A stretch of 64,000 nt of DNA from Tenrec ecaudatus (taxonomy: Eukaryota; Chordata; Mammalia; Afrosoricida; Tenrecidae), in the NCBI RefSeq assembly GCF_050624435.1, contig NC_134546.1, forward strand, positions 12,547,001 through 12,611,000, in the 5' to 3' direction. The position numbers and the translations under genes are program-made. This document shows, piece by piece, positions 21,521 through 33,234 of this stretch. Position 1 is the stretch's first letter. Each line of letters begins with the position of its first letter. Below the pieces are notes generated by a model. It was not told the DNA's origin. It was given only the letters and a program-made list of their open reading frames with translations, and did not search any database.

Positions 21521-22276
21521 CTATAAGTGTATTCTAAACCAGAGATTATTTGAATTTCTTTTGGTTATGTATGGCACTTCTTTAGCTTAAGATGGATGAT
21601 GCTTTCTATTTCAGTTAGCCCAATCCTCTAGTTTTACAGGCCCAAACATAGTCCACAGAGGGGAAGTCTCTATTTTAATCAGGTTTTCTGACTATCAGAG
21701 AAGTTTGCTGTGTAAATGGTGGTGACGGCGAGAGAAGGGAAATAGGAGAATTTGAAACATTGGTGGGAAAATCAACCCTTGGTTTTTCCAAAGTAAAAAA
21801 AAAAATAAGTGCATTTGTATTATAACTGGCTTTTTTTAGTCCCAGGCTATCAGTGGGGCTGCCTGGAATTCCTTGTAACAGGCCAGGATTTTAGGAGAGG
21901 TAGAACCGAGGAGCTGTTCTCCGCTCAGGAGGTTGATGGATAGGAGGATTGCTCGAAGGAGGTTGCTTGGTAATCTAGTCAGCAGAGGTGCTGGTAAAGC
22001 CAGTCACTGAGGCAAATTCAAATCAAGACGGGCAGCTTGATGAGAGACCAAGGACAGGGAGGTAGAGAAGGACTGGGGAGGCAAGGGGTGGAGAAAGAGC
22101 ATGAAAGAAAGACTTAGACATTTAGTATCAGAGGGCAATTTCTTAATGCAATTATTTTAATCTTACATTTTAAATAATCCCATTTCACTTGCTACTAGAG
22201 GCTCCATGGATTGCAAAATATGTCCCAAACTGATGTGGACAACTCCCCTATGATGAAACCAATTGAAGGTACTGTT
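21521..22276. other. Non-coding stretch
   Basis: An A11 run lies near 21,797. Nothing coding is recognised. Confidence 0.45.
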
Positions 22277-22289
22277 AAAAAATACTGCA

Positions 22290-22662
22290 GAGATTTTTAA
22301 GGTAGAATTGGGATCCTGAGAGTGGGGGAAGAAGAAGCATTTAGGAACTAGAGGAAAAGTGTATGTTTCATTGTTGCTATGTCATACCCTGACTGGCTCA
22401 TCTCCTCCCCGAGACCCTTCTGTAAGGGGCTGTCCAGTGGCCTACAAATGAGCTTTGGGTCTCCACCCCTCACTTCCCCCTTCATTCACTATGATATGAT
22501 TTTTTTTTTGTTCTGAGGATGCCTGATACCTGATCGCTCCAACACCTCAAATTCACACAGGCTGGCGTGCTTCTTCCATGTGTGCTTTTCACAACTGATT
22601 AATGTATGGATTGTGATAAGAGTTGCATGAGCCCCTAATAAAACGATTTTAAAAAGAAAAGA
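22290..22662 (+). mobile_element. Short twin-primed L1-type insertion with perfect TSD
   Basis: 22,300-22,588 is antisense L1 3'-UTR text ('tgactggctcatctcctccc', 'gggtctccacccctcac', 'gatacctgatcgctcc', 'gctggcgtgcttcttccatg'). At about 22,590 the strand flips to the sense 3' end ('tggattgtgataagagttgc', 'atgagcccctaataaaacg') plus an A-rich tail. The 13-mer AAAAAATACTGCA flanks both sides exactly (22,277-22,289 and 22,663-22,675). Confidence 0.93.
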
Positions 22663-22675
22663 AAAAAATACTGCA

Positions 22676-23940
22676 CAACTTTGGAAGTGCTATCAGCTGT
22701 GTATAAGGGGGCTAGGTGTCTTCCGGAAGCAATTTCTGAGGGCTTTCTTCTAAGTTGCACTGAGCCTGTTGACCAGACGGAAAGAGCTGAGTATATTGTT
22801 GGGGCGTTCAGAGCACGATACCACTAATTAAGTCCCCCGTAGAAATTAGTTTTAACAGGTTCTACCAGATGCTCTTATTGAGAATAGCTGGCTGGGGATT
22901 AGCAACGTGGGGGCAGAAAGGAATAAAGCGGAAACTTGGTTCCTTGTAGTCGTAGAGAAATAGAAAAGAAAGCTGATGTACTCTCTGCTGTCGCATGACG
23001 AGTAAGGGGGGCAAGGCTTCGAGCACGGAATTAATTCCAACAGCCTGGGTGAGGGGCCCAGGATCCCCGCTAGTAGGAGAAAGGAGAAGATATGACTGCT
23101 CAAAAGGCCCCGAGGGCTACGTGAATGGGAGCAAACTCAGAGCTCCTGGACAAATTGCTGATAAGGGATTTTGATGCCAAGCTTAGCAATTCTGATAAGG
23201 TGATTTAAATAAAAGCTAGGAATTAGTGAAAATGGGGTATTTAGCTGTATCTTAGATGTTTACTTCTTTACAAGTTGCTCTAAAATATGATCTTTGAGCA
23301 TATCCATTTCAAACTGGCTAGCGATAGCTCCTATATAGAACACAATCCTGCTCCTACTTAGCATTTTCACTTTGAAGGGATTTATACTCGATTATAAGGA
23401 AATATATTATGAGGCTGCTGCTAGAGAACTGCTGTTTTTGAAGTATCAGTAGTAGGAGTTTAAGTTTCTAAAGAGGTCTAATGAGTCTTTGAAGAGAAAG
23501 GCGATAGAAGAGAGATGATTCTGAATAGTTGGGTTTTGCATTTAGACTCGGGTGTCGGTCGTATGACTGGCACTTGGTGGCTGCATACTTCAAATGTGCC
23601 TACTAGGTGTTTTTGTAGGTGGGGTGATGAATAAAGTTCTTTTAAACGTTGAAACTGTAAAATAAAGGTTATGAAGTGACAAAAATATTATAGCAGTAGG
23701 GCCTGACTAGCTTAAACATGGCCAAGAAAATATAAAGTATCTCTTGTGCTACTAAGAATGAACACAGCACTGGAAGAGATGTTTTTGCTATATTATGTTC
23801 AGTTCTTCAAGTTTTGTCTATTTACGTTGGATTCCTGCCTTCCTTTTCAAAAATGGTTCGTATCTATAGACCTTATATTTGAGTTATTTTAAAAGTTGTC
23901 ACATTCTTTCTTTCTTTGGGGTTAGGGAGATTAAAAGAAA
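22676..23940. other. Unique non-coding stretch
   Basis: No gene or family is recognised. Composition is even and the stretch is repeat-poor, so it is a plausible place to look for conserved elements. Confidence 0.45.
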
Positions 23941-23943
23941 AAA

Positions 23944-23990
23944 GCGCACGCACACACGCGCACACACACGCACACACACACACACACGAG
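23944..23990 (+). repeat. (CA)n microsatellite
   Basis: CA/CG-rich alternating run with CACACG variants. Confidence 0.95.
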
Positions 23991-24796
23991 TTATACTTAA
24001 TGAACATTTTGTAGACTAGGGAAAAGATTCTCTTTTTTGGCCCTTCCATCCCTGGTTCACATAATTTAAGTTGGAGTAGACTGGGGATATTCTTTTTTGG
24101 GTTTGCCCTTTTTCTTTTCTTCGAGGAGGGAAAACTATTTCCATGTCAAGACAGGACTTTTTTGTTCAGTTGCTTGTTTTTGTTTGTGTGTAACATAAAA
24201 ATCCAGGAGTTGAACTAAACGAGCTGTTGGTTTTAGGCCTAGCTCAAAGAACATTTTGTTTCAGATTTGCCAGCTTAAATAATATTAGAAAAATATAAAA
24301 GCTTAATAGTCACCGGGCCAGGGTACCTAACACTGGGTTTAGACTTGAGGGCATTCATACATATAATAAAGATATTAAGTATATATAAATAAAATACTTA
24401 TTGATTTTTATATATTTCTACATATGAATTTTGGTTGGTGACTAACAATGTTAATATTTGTGCTAAATGCATTTTATTCTTGTTCTGTGTTCTTAGTTTG
24501 GTAGGTTCAAGTCCCTGATAGGAAATAATAGGAATGTGATAAAACATTTAATTTCTGACATATCAAAATGGATGATTTTTGCTGTTTCTCCTGTACTTTG
24601 AAAGTAACAGGATGGTCTGCAACCCTAGACTGAGGGGCACATCCTGAAAGAGTGGGGCACAAAAGAGTTCACAACCTTCCCCACGCAGAAATAGGGTAAG
24701 TCAGTTTGAAGTTTTCTGCTCACACATCAGGCATGGAGTTATTATTTACACCAACCCATTGGTTGTTGATTTAAGAACCCGGTATATACGATCCGG
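23991..24796. other. Unique non-coding, AT-rich in the middle
   Basis: 24,270-24,480 is AT-rich with TATATA-type runs. Nothing coding is recognised. Confidence 0.45.
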
Positions 24797-24972
24797 AAAA
24801 TTCACTGCCATCGAGTTGATGCTGGCTTATTGTGAGTCTATAGGACAGGATGGAGCTGCCCCAGTCGATTTCTGAGACAGTAACAGTTTGCCAGAGTAGA
24901 AAGCCTCATCTTTCTCACCCAGAATGGCAGTTTCGAACTACTGGCTTTTCAGTTAGTAGCCCTATGCATGGC
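24797..24972 (-). mobile_element. AfroSINE-type SINE, antisense
   Basis: 'cactgccatcgagttgatgc', 'ggacaggatggagctgccc', 'gatttctgagacagtaacag', 'agagtagaaagcctcatctt' and 'gcagtttcgaactactggct' form a strong antisense match. It ends at the antisense head near 'cctatgca'. Confidence 0.85.
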
Positions 24973-25059
24973 CACGATGTCCCTGGGACCCCTAGATCCA
25001 GAGCAGCTTCTAAATAAGAAGTGCTGGTCCGCTGTGTGTTGGCCTTTGGTCCAGTCACT

Positions 25060-25212
25060 CGGTGGAAGAAACCAGTCTGTTTGCACTCAAAAGATCTACA
25101 GCCTTAGAAACGCTAATGGTTTACATTCGGAAACTATATCTACATCTATAAATGATCTCTATGAGTCTGAATCATCTTGAAGGTAGTGGTTTTGTTTGTT
25201 TGTTTTTGTTGT
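25060..25212 (+). mobile_element. AfroSINE-type SINE, 3' part
   Basis: 'agatctacagccttagaaac', 'gatctctatgagtctgaatc' and 'atcttgaaggtagtggtttt' then a (GTTT)n tail. The head is missing. Confidence 0.75.
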
Positions 25213-26009
25213 TGTTAGCTTCTACATAAGTGTTTCACAATAAAACAAATACCTGAAAAGTGCCCCGACATCTACCGAGGACAAGGTATGTGCTTCAGAA
25301 AAATAGCCTCTAAATTAGAGAGAGAAAGGATGTTATCTACTTTTCAAAAGCATTATTTCATGCCAGCTTTCACCCGTTTAGTCTTTTAAGAAGGGTGGCA
25401 TGTATCTGAAAGTGTGCAGGTCAGAAGCAGAGGTGGGAGGATGCTTAAGAGGCTGTGGGCAAGGTTGGAATCCAGCCTGAGATAGGAATGGTAGAGAACA
25501 GAATTATTCTGCAAAATAAAATGAAATACTTTTATTTCTATATTTTTAAGTGGCTAGAGGTCAGGTCGATACTGTGAGAATGGCCAAAAGGCTTAGCCTA
25601 GTTTGTTAACCTAACCTTAAAATGGCCACAATTAGCAGGATCATGCTGTAGACAGCCTGGCAAACTCCAGAACTCAGGAAAATCTGCAACACGGAGAAAG
25701 AATGTGTTAGCATGGTTCTGTTCTGTTTTTTGTTTTGTTTTAGTTGAGCAGTAATCAGGGGAAATTCCGAGTTGCCTGTCAGGGTTGATAAAAGCACGGG
25801 GAAGGTGGGTGCACAGATGGTGGAAATAAAGGTGTGGGGTTAGCCCATAGGAGCTGAGAGTGAGGCCAGAAGCAACTACATACAGCCCAGCAAATGCCAG
25901 TCCATGAATCTAGGGCAGGATGTGAGGTGTGTATTCAAGGACATATACAGACTTCAAAGAGTTCGTGGAAAAATTCTGTTGTTTATAACCCTCTTTTCAA
26001 GAATGTTTC
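25213..26009. other. Mostly unique, mariner-MITE end near 25,953
   Basis: Around 25,953-25,980 'cttcaaagagttcgtggaaa' is one half of the mariner-like palindromic MITE seen at 29,800-29,878. Otherwise nothing is recognised. Confidence 0.4.
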
Positions 26010-26040
26010 GAAGGTGTGTGTGTGTGTGTGTGTGTGTGTA
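26010..26040 (+). repeat. (TG)n microsatellite
   Basis: About 13 uninterrupted TG units. Confidence 0.95.
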
Positions 26041-26069
26041 ACATATACAGACTATTTTTATATGAATGA

Positions 26070-28340
26070 ATTTTTCTTTTTTAAAAAATTATTTTTTTGG
26101 TGCTTGTCCAACTCTTATCACAACCCATGCATCCATCCATTGTGTCAAGCACATTTGTACATTTGTTGCCATCATCATTCTCAAAACATATGATTTCTAC
26201 TTGAGCCCTTGGTATCAGCTTCTCATTTTCCCCCTCTCCCCGTGCCCCCTCCCTCACGAACCCTTCATAATTTATAAATTATTATTATTTTGTCATGTCT
26301 TACACTGTCTGACATCTCCCTTCACCCACTTTTCTGTTGTCTGTCCCCCAGGGAGGAATTATATATAGATCATTGTGATTGGTTTTCCCTTTCTACCCCA
26401 CCTTCCCTTTACTCTCCTGATATCACTACACTCATTAGTGGTTCTGAGGCATTTATCTGTCCTGGATTCCCTGTGTTTCCAGTTCCTATATATACCAGTG
26501 TACATCTATTGGTCTAGCTGGATTTGTAATATAGAATGGGGATCATGACAGTGGGGAAGAAGAAGCATTAAAAAGCTAGAGGAAAAATTATGTGTTTCAT
26601 TGGTGCTATACTGCACCATGACTGGCTCGTCTCTTCTCTGCAACCCTTCTATAAGGGGATGACCAGTTACCTACAGATGGGTATTGTGTCTCCACTCCAT
26701 GACCACCTCCCCATCCCCATTCACCTTGGGTATGATTTTGTTCTGAGTCTTAGATGCCTGATACCTGATCCCATGGACATGTTGTGACCACACAGGCATG
26801 TGTGTTTCTTCCATGTGGGCTTTGTTGCTTCTGAACTAGATGGCTGCTTGTTTATATTCAAGACCCCAGACACTAAATCTTTTGATAGCCGGGCACCATC
26901 AGCTTTCTTCACCACATTTGCTTATATGCCTGCTTTTTCTTCATCAATCATGTTGGGAAGGTGAACATCAAGGAATGCCAGTTTAATAAACAAACTGTTC
27001 GTCCATTGAGGGAGTACTGGAGTGGAGGCCCAATGTCCGTCTGCTACCTTAATATTAAACCTATAAATATATGTACATAGATCTGTTTCCTCAATGTCAT
27101 ATATAAATATATTTACATATATACACGGCTGTATTTAGACCTCTATAAATGCCTTTTGCCTCCCAGTTCTTTCCTCTATTTCCTTTTATTTTCCTCTTGT
27201 CCCACTATCATGCTTAGCCTTCATTTGGGTTACAGTAATTCCTCTTGGTTACATCAGCCTTGATCAAGCCCTACCAGGCCTGCTACACCCTGCCAGAACC
27301 ATTGGTCTCATTGTTTTCTCCTCCAGATTGTTTATCCCACCTATCATATCTAGATAGACCTGCAGAGATAATAATATGCACACAAAAAACCAAGATAGAG
27401 CTAAACAAAGCAACAAAAGAAAACAACAACAAAACCAATGACACAAAAAAAGAAAAGCCTGTCAATATTTCAATATCTGTTTGTTGACCTTTAGGAGTAT
27501 ATTCTGGTTGAGTCTGATGGGGTGCCATGCCCTGGCCCCAAAGTCTATTTTTGGTACTCCCTCGGGACTTCCTTGCTCTGCTCCCCTTGCTGTTCTGTTG
27601 CACACCTTTAGTGTTTTGCCTTGGTGTGGTGGAGTCAGATCAGGTGCAATTCCTACACTGTGTCTCCAATGTTGTCCCCTGTGGGGCTATGGGTCAGTGA
27701 AGGATGTCGTGTCTCATAGTGGGGCCGGCCATATGGTCCTTTCTGTGCATTAGCTGCGCTGAGCAGGGATATTGTCCTCAAGGCTTGGTGGGCCAGGATA
27801 TGCTCCACTCTCTCTTCCTCTCCCTTCATTTGCTCCTGTGTGTTCTGATCAGACATGTCCCTCTCCCTGAGCTGCAGCTTCAGTGCTGTCCTCTGAAGTA
27901 AAGTCTTCAGGAAGGAGGAAGGCTGTCTGCGTAGTTGGGATTGGGGTCGGCCCCTCAGACCTCTCTACTGGTGCACTGCTTCATGCTGGTACGTTGCATT
28001 CACATGTTGGAACACTGGGTTGAAGTCTGGTTCCTCTTTCCTGCAGAGATATAAACAATACCCTCCCCTTGGGTGGGTTAGTTCCCTGTTTCCCACCTAC
28101 CCATGTCTTTTTTCTCTCATTCCCCAACCCCCTCCTTTTTAGTTGGCTACCATTTGTATCCCTGGATTTGGGCTAGCCCCTGCCATACTACCTGGACCTC
28201 CCCCCAGGAATGTTTGTATTCACTAGCTTTTTCCCTATGGCCTGCCCCCCTTTTTAAGCTTACCTCAGTGGACTCCTGTTGTACTTGTCCTTTTGGAGCT
28301 TGCACTTAATTGTTACCACTAATCTAAGAACAATTAGTTC
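26070..28340 (-). mobile_element. L1-type LINE, very long antisense 3' UTR
   Basis: The T-rich start (26,070-26,098) is the minus-strand A tail, then 'gcttgtccaactcttatcac', 'gccatcatcattctcaaaac', the 'ccccagggagga' block, a 'gcctgatacctgatccc'...'gggcaccatcagctttcttc' module, 'ctataaatatatgtacatag' and a long pyrimidine-rich tail to about 28,330. I recognise this as one contiguous ~2.2-kb UTR of an L1 lineage widespread in Afrotheria. No ORF2 is reached, so the copy is 5'-truncated within its UTR. The open frames here are by-products. Confidence 0.8.
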
Positions 28341-28720
28341 TTATGATGTAACCTTACTTCATACTCCCTTACATGAAGAACTCACTAAAGATGAGTGCTA
28401 TAGCAAAGTGTGGTGAAAAACCAGGTGGTGCCTGGCTGTCAAAAAGAATTGCATCTGCCATCTTAAAAGTTTGTCTCAAACCAAGCAGCTCTCTTGACCC
28501 ACTTAGTGTCAGCCTCAGTATACCCAGAAGATTCGCACCAGCCGATGTGATCCCAGGATTATACAAACTGTACTGGAGCTTACATTCTGCCTCAAATCTG
28601 TTTGCAGCATCCCCACATGGAGTAAGCTGCCAGAGAGTTCCTTTTGGCAAGTGACCAGGGATATGGATAGTCTTAACATCAGAGTGCACTTCACGTGGTC
28701 TAATGCAGATGTAGTTAGAT
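28341..28720 (+). mobile_element. L1-type 3'-UTR module, sense (outer element, part 1)
   Basis: 'gtggtgaaaaaccaggtgg', 'tgcctggctgtcaaaaag', 'ccatcttaaaagtttgtct' and 'ccagccgatgtgatccc' are the sense version of the module found antisense elsewhere in the window, strongly diverged. It probably continues at 29,503 after the nested insertion. Confidence 0.6.
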
Positions 28721-28736
28721 AAAAATCTGACACTTT

Positions 28737-29486
28737 GTCGGCCAATGGAGATCCCCTCATAGAGGGGTTTAGGAGAGGAGATGGGTTAATTAGGGTGTGA
28801 GGTAGTATCGATGAAGAACACAGCTTTCCCCCAGATCCTGGATGCTTCCTCCCCGCAACTACCATGATCCGAATTCTACCTTGCAGGCCTGGATAGGACA
28901 GAGGCTGTACACTGGTGCATGGGAGGGTTAGAGGTACAGGGAATCCAGGGTGGATGATACCTTCAGGACCAAGGGTGGGAGGGACGATGCTGGGAGAGTG
29001 GAGGGTGAGTGGATTGGAAAGGGGGAACTGATTACAAGGATCCACATGTGACCTCTTCCCTGGGAGAGGGACAGCAGAGAAGGGGGGAAGGGAGACCCCG
29101 GATAGGGCAAGATATGACAAAATAACGATGTATAAATTACCAAGGGCACATGAGGGAGGGGGGAATGGGGAGGGAGGGGGAAAAAAAAGAGGACCTGATG
29201 CAAGGGGCTTAAGTGGAGAGCAAATGCCTTGAGAATGATTGGGGCAGGGAATGTATGGATGTGCTTTATACAATTGATGTATGTATATGTATGGATTGTG
29301 GTAAGAGTTGTATGAGTCCCTAATAAAATGTAAAAGAAGAAAAGAGAAAAAAATGATTAGGGCAAAGACTGTACAGATGTGCTTTATACAATTGATGTAT
29401 GTATATGTATGAACTGTGAAAAGAATTGTATGAGCCCCAATAAATTGTTAAAACAAACCAAAAAAAAAAGCAATTTAACTGTAAAA
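28737..29486 (+). mobile_element. Nested L1-type 3'-end insertion with 16-bp TSD
   Basis: Sense 3' UTR: 'gagatgggttaattagggtg', 'ggatgcttcctccccgc', 'gatccacatgtgacctctt' and '..gagtccctaataaaatg' at 29,331. Beyond it a second, partly duplicated 3' end (29,343-29,455: 'gtgctttatacaattgatgt', 'aataaattgtt') and an A-rich tail. The 16-mer AAAAATCTGACACTTT flanks it at 28,721-28,736 and 29,487-29,502 exactly. Confidence 0.9.
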
Positions 29487-29502
29487 AAAAATCTGACACT
29501 TT

Positions 29503-29790
29503 ATCATTTGTTTCCCCCTTGGCCCATTTCAAATTTCTTCTAGATTTTATTATTTTTTTGCTTTCTCTTGGATTGGGGACTTTCTCTGTTTTATTGTGAT
29601 ATTGTTTTTCAGTTTTTGTCATTGTTTTTGGAATGTTTTCCTTCATATGAAATCCAGGATAGGTAAATCTATTGAAATAGTAACAGGATTAATAGCTTCT
29701 CGGGGTTATGGAAGAAGAGGGTGGGAGGAAGGGGGAACTACGAGTTCTATGTCAATAAAACTGTTAAACTAAAAATAAATAAATAAGTTC
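29503..29790 (+). mobile_element. L1 3' end, sense (outer element, part 2)
   Basis: Continues the outer element after the nested insertion: a T-rich block, then 'tagcttctcggggttatgg', a GGA-rich run and 'atgtcaataaaactgttaaac' with an A-rich (AAAT)n tail near 29,770-29,790. The link to 28,341-28,720 is inferred from the shared direct repeat. Confidence 0.55.
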
Positions 29791-29799
29791 TATAGCTTC

Positions 29800-29878
29800 C
29801 ATAGGTTTAAAAAAGCCATGGAAAAATTCTATTATCTTTTAGTTTTATTTTTCCATGAACTTTTTGAAGTCATCTCAT
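29800..29878. mobile_element. Mariner-like palindromic MITE
   Basis: 'tttaaaaaagccatggaaaa' (left) and 'ttttccatgaactttttgaa' (right) are imperfect inverted repeats around a ~25-bp centre, the shape of the ~80-bp mariner-derived MITEs of mammals. Half-copies occur near 25,953 and 35,880. Confidence 0.55.
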
Positions 29879-30507
29879 ACACACCTTGTCTCATGAGAAT
29901 GCACAGTTTTAATTTCCATAAAATTATGAAGATCCTGCATAAATATTATTTACTTATTGTCTTATTTCCATCACTACCCCCTAAACACCTGCTGTGTGTT
30001 AACTGAGGGCCCTTGCTCTTGGTCCCATTGTAGGAACCAAACAATGAGAGAAAAGAAATTTAGCCTTTCAACCCTTCCCTAAAGAATCACGGGCCAAGTT
30101 GGGAAAATTGATTTATTGCACATGATGGGAGCATTAATCTTGTTTTATATTTTCTGATATAGTAAAAAACAGAAAGTGCTGAAGCAGAAGAAGAAAGAAG
30201 CTTGCCAAAAGATTTTGAGGTGGCAATATCTTTGTGGTTTTCTTCTGAGTAGAATTAGATGCAGCAAGATGATGGAAGACTTTGTTCAGGGTCATGCATG
30301 ACACTTTACGTCTCTACAGCATCTGCACACTTTCACCCAGACTTTGCTTGTAAACTTTAGAAACAAAAACTTGGAATGAGCAACAGTCTACAGACTGAAG
30401 AAAGATGGCTACAAACAGCTACCCAGGGATAAGACAAAAACTAATAATAATGCCATTTGCATGGGTTTTCTTACCAAATCCAAAAATGCAAATTCTCTAT
30501 CATTAAG
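29879..30507. other. Unique non-coding stretch
   Basis: Nothing recognised. Confidence 0.45.
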
Positions 30508-30688
30508 TAGATTCTTTTTTAGCCACCCTATCAAGTAGGACAGAGTAGATCTGCTACTTTGGGTTTCTGAGACTCTGAATCTTAACAGGAGCAGCCAGTC
30601 TCCATCTTTCTTCCATGGAGCAACTGGTGGGTATGAACCATTAACTCTAAGATTTGCTGCCAAACACGTAACCCCAGAGCCCCTTTCA
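30508..30688 (-). mobile_element. AfroSINE-type SINE, antisense
   Basis: 'aggacagagtagatctgc', 'gggtttctgagactctgaat', 'ccagtctccatctttcttcc' and 'ggagcaactggtgggtatga', then an antisense head ending 'gagcccctt'. Confidence 0.85.
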
Positions 30689-30711
30689 CTGCACTGTTTA
30701 ATTTTTATACA

Positions 30712-30800
30712 AATAACCAGGTGATAGGTAGTCCATTTGCCCAGTTTACAGAGGAAAAAGCTGCAGTTTGAAGACATTAAGCAAATTAGCCAAGATCAAA
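30712..30800 (+). repeat. MIR fragment
   Basis: 'gcccagtttacagaggaaaa' with 'gcagtttgaagacattaag' and 'caaattagccaagatca' is the MIR 3' half. Confidence 0.8.
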
Positions 30801-30837
30801 CTGAAAAGAATTTGTGAGTCCATTGGTTAGTCCATCT

Positions 30838-31005
30838 GTGTCAGTGGTTCTGAAGAAGGGACATTTGGAAATTGGTAGGGCCACTTGTGCAGCTGTCGCG
30901 ATGCTCAGGAGGTGGGATTGGCATGCAAAATGAACGCAGCTCTGTAGCACCGTACACTGTCCCCCATCTTGCATGGCTTCTAAATATCCCACTGTCCATC
31001 CATGT
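30838..31005 (+). mobile_element. MER20-like hAT MITE
   Basis: 'gtcagtggttctgaagaagg', 'gacatttggaaattggtagg', 'gatgctcaggaggtgggatt' and 'gtacactgtcccccatcttg' follow the MER20 order, diverged. Confidence 0.55.
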
Positions 31006-31175
31006 AGATGAGAAATGTGGCCGTGGGTATTGATTATTGAGTCAACAATAAACTTACCTGGATCACTTGCATGTCAGTCACCTTGACATAATAGCACTCC
31101 TACTTCCTCCCTGTGGTCCCCACTTTTATTCATTTTTCTTTCTTCTGAGCACCTACCAGGTATGTCAATGCTTCC
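31006..31175. other. Short unique stretch
   Basis: Nothing recognised. Confidence 0.4.
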
Positions 31176-32560
31176 CACCTAGTCTGAAACGATTGGTTTT
31201 CCTCAGGAGCGTGCTCCTCTCTGGTGTTATTACTCACTTTATATGCCTGTATATTGTTTGGCTGAAGGTTGATCCCTGGGGTTGGGATCAGTTTCAAGTT
31301 CAAAGGTGTCTTAGGGTTATCATTTTGGGGTTTTCATCAGTCTCTTTTAGACCAATAAGTCTGACACTTTTTTATCATTTTTAGTCTTATTCCACAGTTT
31401 CATCTATCCTGCCCAAGACTCTACTGTGGCCTCGATCAGAGCAATATGCAGTAGTAGCAGACAGACATCATCCATGTCTTCTGGTCTCATGGTAGTTGAG
31501 GCTGAATTTTGCGTGGTCCAGTAGTTCTTTTGGAGTAATTGTTTCCTTGTGTCTTTCATTTTCTTACTCTTTTGCTCGAGTCCGATAGAGACCAATAGTC
31601 GCATGTTCGATGGGCACTTGGGAATTCTTCAAACCCTGGGTGCTGCTTCCCGAGGTAGGAGGCAGAACATGTTTCCTACAGTCTGTCTTATGTCAGTTCA
31701 CCTATGGGTCCTCTGAAACTATGGTCCTAAAACTGTAAGCCCCCAAGTCAAAAGATTCGTTCTCATGAGCGGTTTAGTTAGGCTAAGGAGTTTTTTGTTT
31801 CCCCCGCAAAAAACCATTTTATTGGCAGCTCATACAGATACCATATCATTCCATAGTTTAATCATATCACGTACTATTGTACAATTGCTACCACAGTTTC
31901 CAAACATTATTTTTCTTTTTTGAGCTCCTTGACACCCACTTCCTTTTGCCACCGCAGCCCCAGCATGGTATCTCTCCTTGTATCCTCATGTCAGTGCATG
32001 GATGTTTTTGCTGAGGCCATATAGAAATATCCTCTATATTACCATTCACAGAGGAAAACAGAAATATCTTCTGCAAACCTATCGATAGGGTTCTCATGAA
32101 TGTAGTCCTCTTTGCCTTTCCACACCTGTGTAGTTTGCATGTCTACGTATGTGGCTGCATGTCAGTTATTATTATGATGGGCACTGCAGGATTGTGTAGG
32201 CAATTGTACTTAACCTTTGTTACTTTTACCTGTGCACTTCCCAGGACCCTTCTTTGCCTTGGTCCTACTGTGCTGATCTCCTTTATATTACTTCTTTTCC
32301 TTTCACTCAAGTTAATACAGAATGATCCTTTCCCCTCCCTCATAACCCTCCAACACATTTCTGTGTGTAAATATTGTCTTGACATTTTATGATAGTGGTC
32401 TCATATGATATGAACTGCACACATGAATATGTACAGCTATATATAGTTCACATATCTAGGAAATGAATCATCTTTTATGTTTCCTGTGCATTGTAACTAG
32501 AGCATGATATTTAAATGTTTGGATGAGGTATGTGGTTAGGATATATTCTCTGCTAAGTTT
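31176..32560 (-). mobile_element. Old L1 3'-UTR, antisense
   Basis: 'catcagtctcttttagacc', 'ggcctcgatcagagcaatat', 'tggtccagtagttcttttgg', 'aattgtttccttgtgtcttt', then 'ttattggcagctcatacag' and an AT-rich continuation, follow the antisense 3' UTR of an ancient mammalian L1. 5'-truncated, diverged and without coding sequence. Confidence 0.6.
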
Positions 32561-33234
32561 ATTTTAGGATCTCAAGACGATGTTTCAAACGATGTGCTAG
32601 AACACAGAGGTCTCTAGGGGTGTAAGATCCCAAACCAATGTTGTGGTGAGACCACGCGTGCCTAAGCCAGAGGTTACACATGAAAGGCTCTCTAGCCAGA
32701 CGTAGTCCACAGACATGTTTGCTGTGGTCCACAGAATGTTTCAAGAGGTGTAAAAATGTGTTTGCCAATATTTGAAAGTGGGTTTTATTCCCCCATGAAA
32801 TTTCTGAATCCCTGGTTTTTGGAAAATCTGATAACCCAGCAGTACCAGGATGGTGACTCCTGATGGCCCAGAACAGTTCTGGTGGCCCTATTCCACTGGG
32901 AGGAACATTATCATGCTCCACACCTGACCAATGTCACTCATTTCAGTTCCTGTCCAACCTCTGTGGACATTTAGCCTTGTGTCCCTAGACAGAGGGCTAT
33001 TAGCTTGGTAAAGGTAATCGTGTTGCTCACTAGTCTATGTTGTGCATGTTGTGTATCGGACTGATAAGACTAGAACCCAGGTGTGTTCATCTCCATAAAA
33101 AGCTTCTTCTACAAAGCTCCTTTGCCTGATGAATGTGCTCAGCTCCTCCGTGAGTGCACTGCCCCTGAGTTTTTGCCTCACAGAAGTGAGGTTCAGGGGT
33201 GTGAGGTTTGTCTCTGTGTCATCCTTTCCTTTCC
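32561..33234. other. Non-coding stretch, possible hAT fragment
   Basis: Around 32,700-32,790 'gtggtccacagaatgtttca' hints at a hAT MITE. The remainder is not recognised. Confidence 0.4.

Noticed and set aside
28515..29273. The longest open frame (252 codons, minus strand)
   Set aside because: It spans the antisense of an L1 3' UTR plus a nested insertion boundary, is Pro/Ser/Leu-rich by composition and has no domain. A chance frame in GGA-rich repeat DNA.
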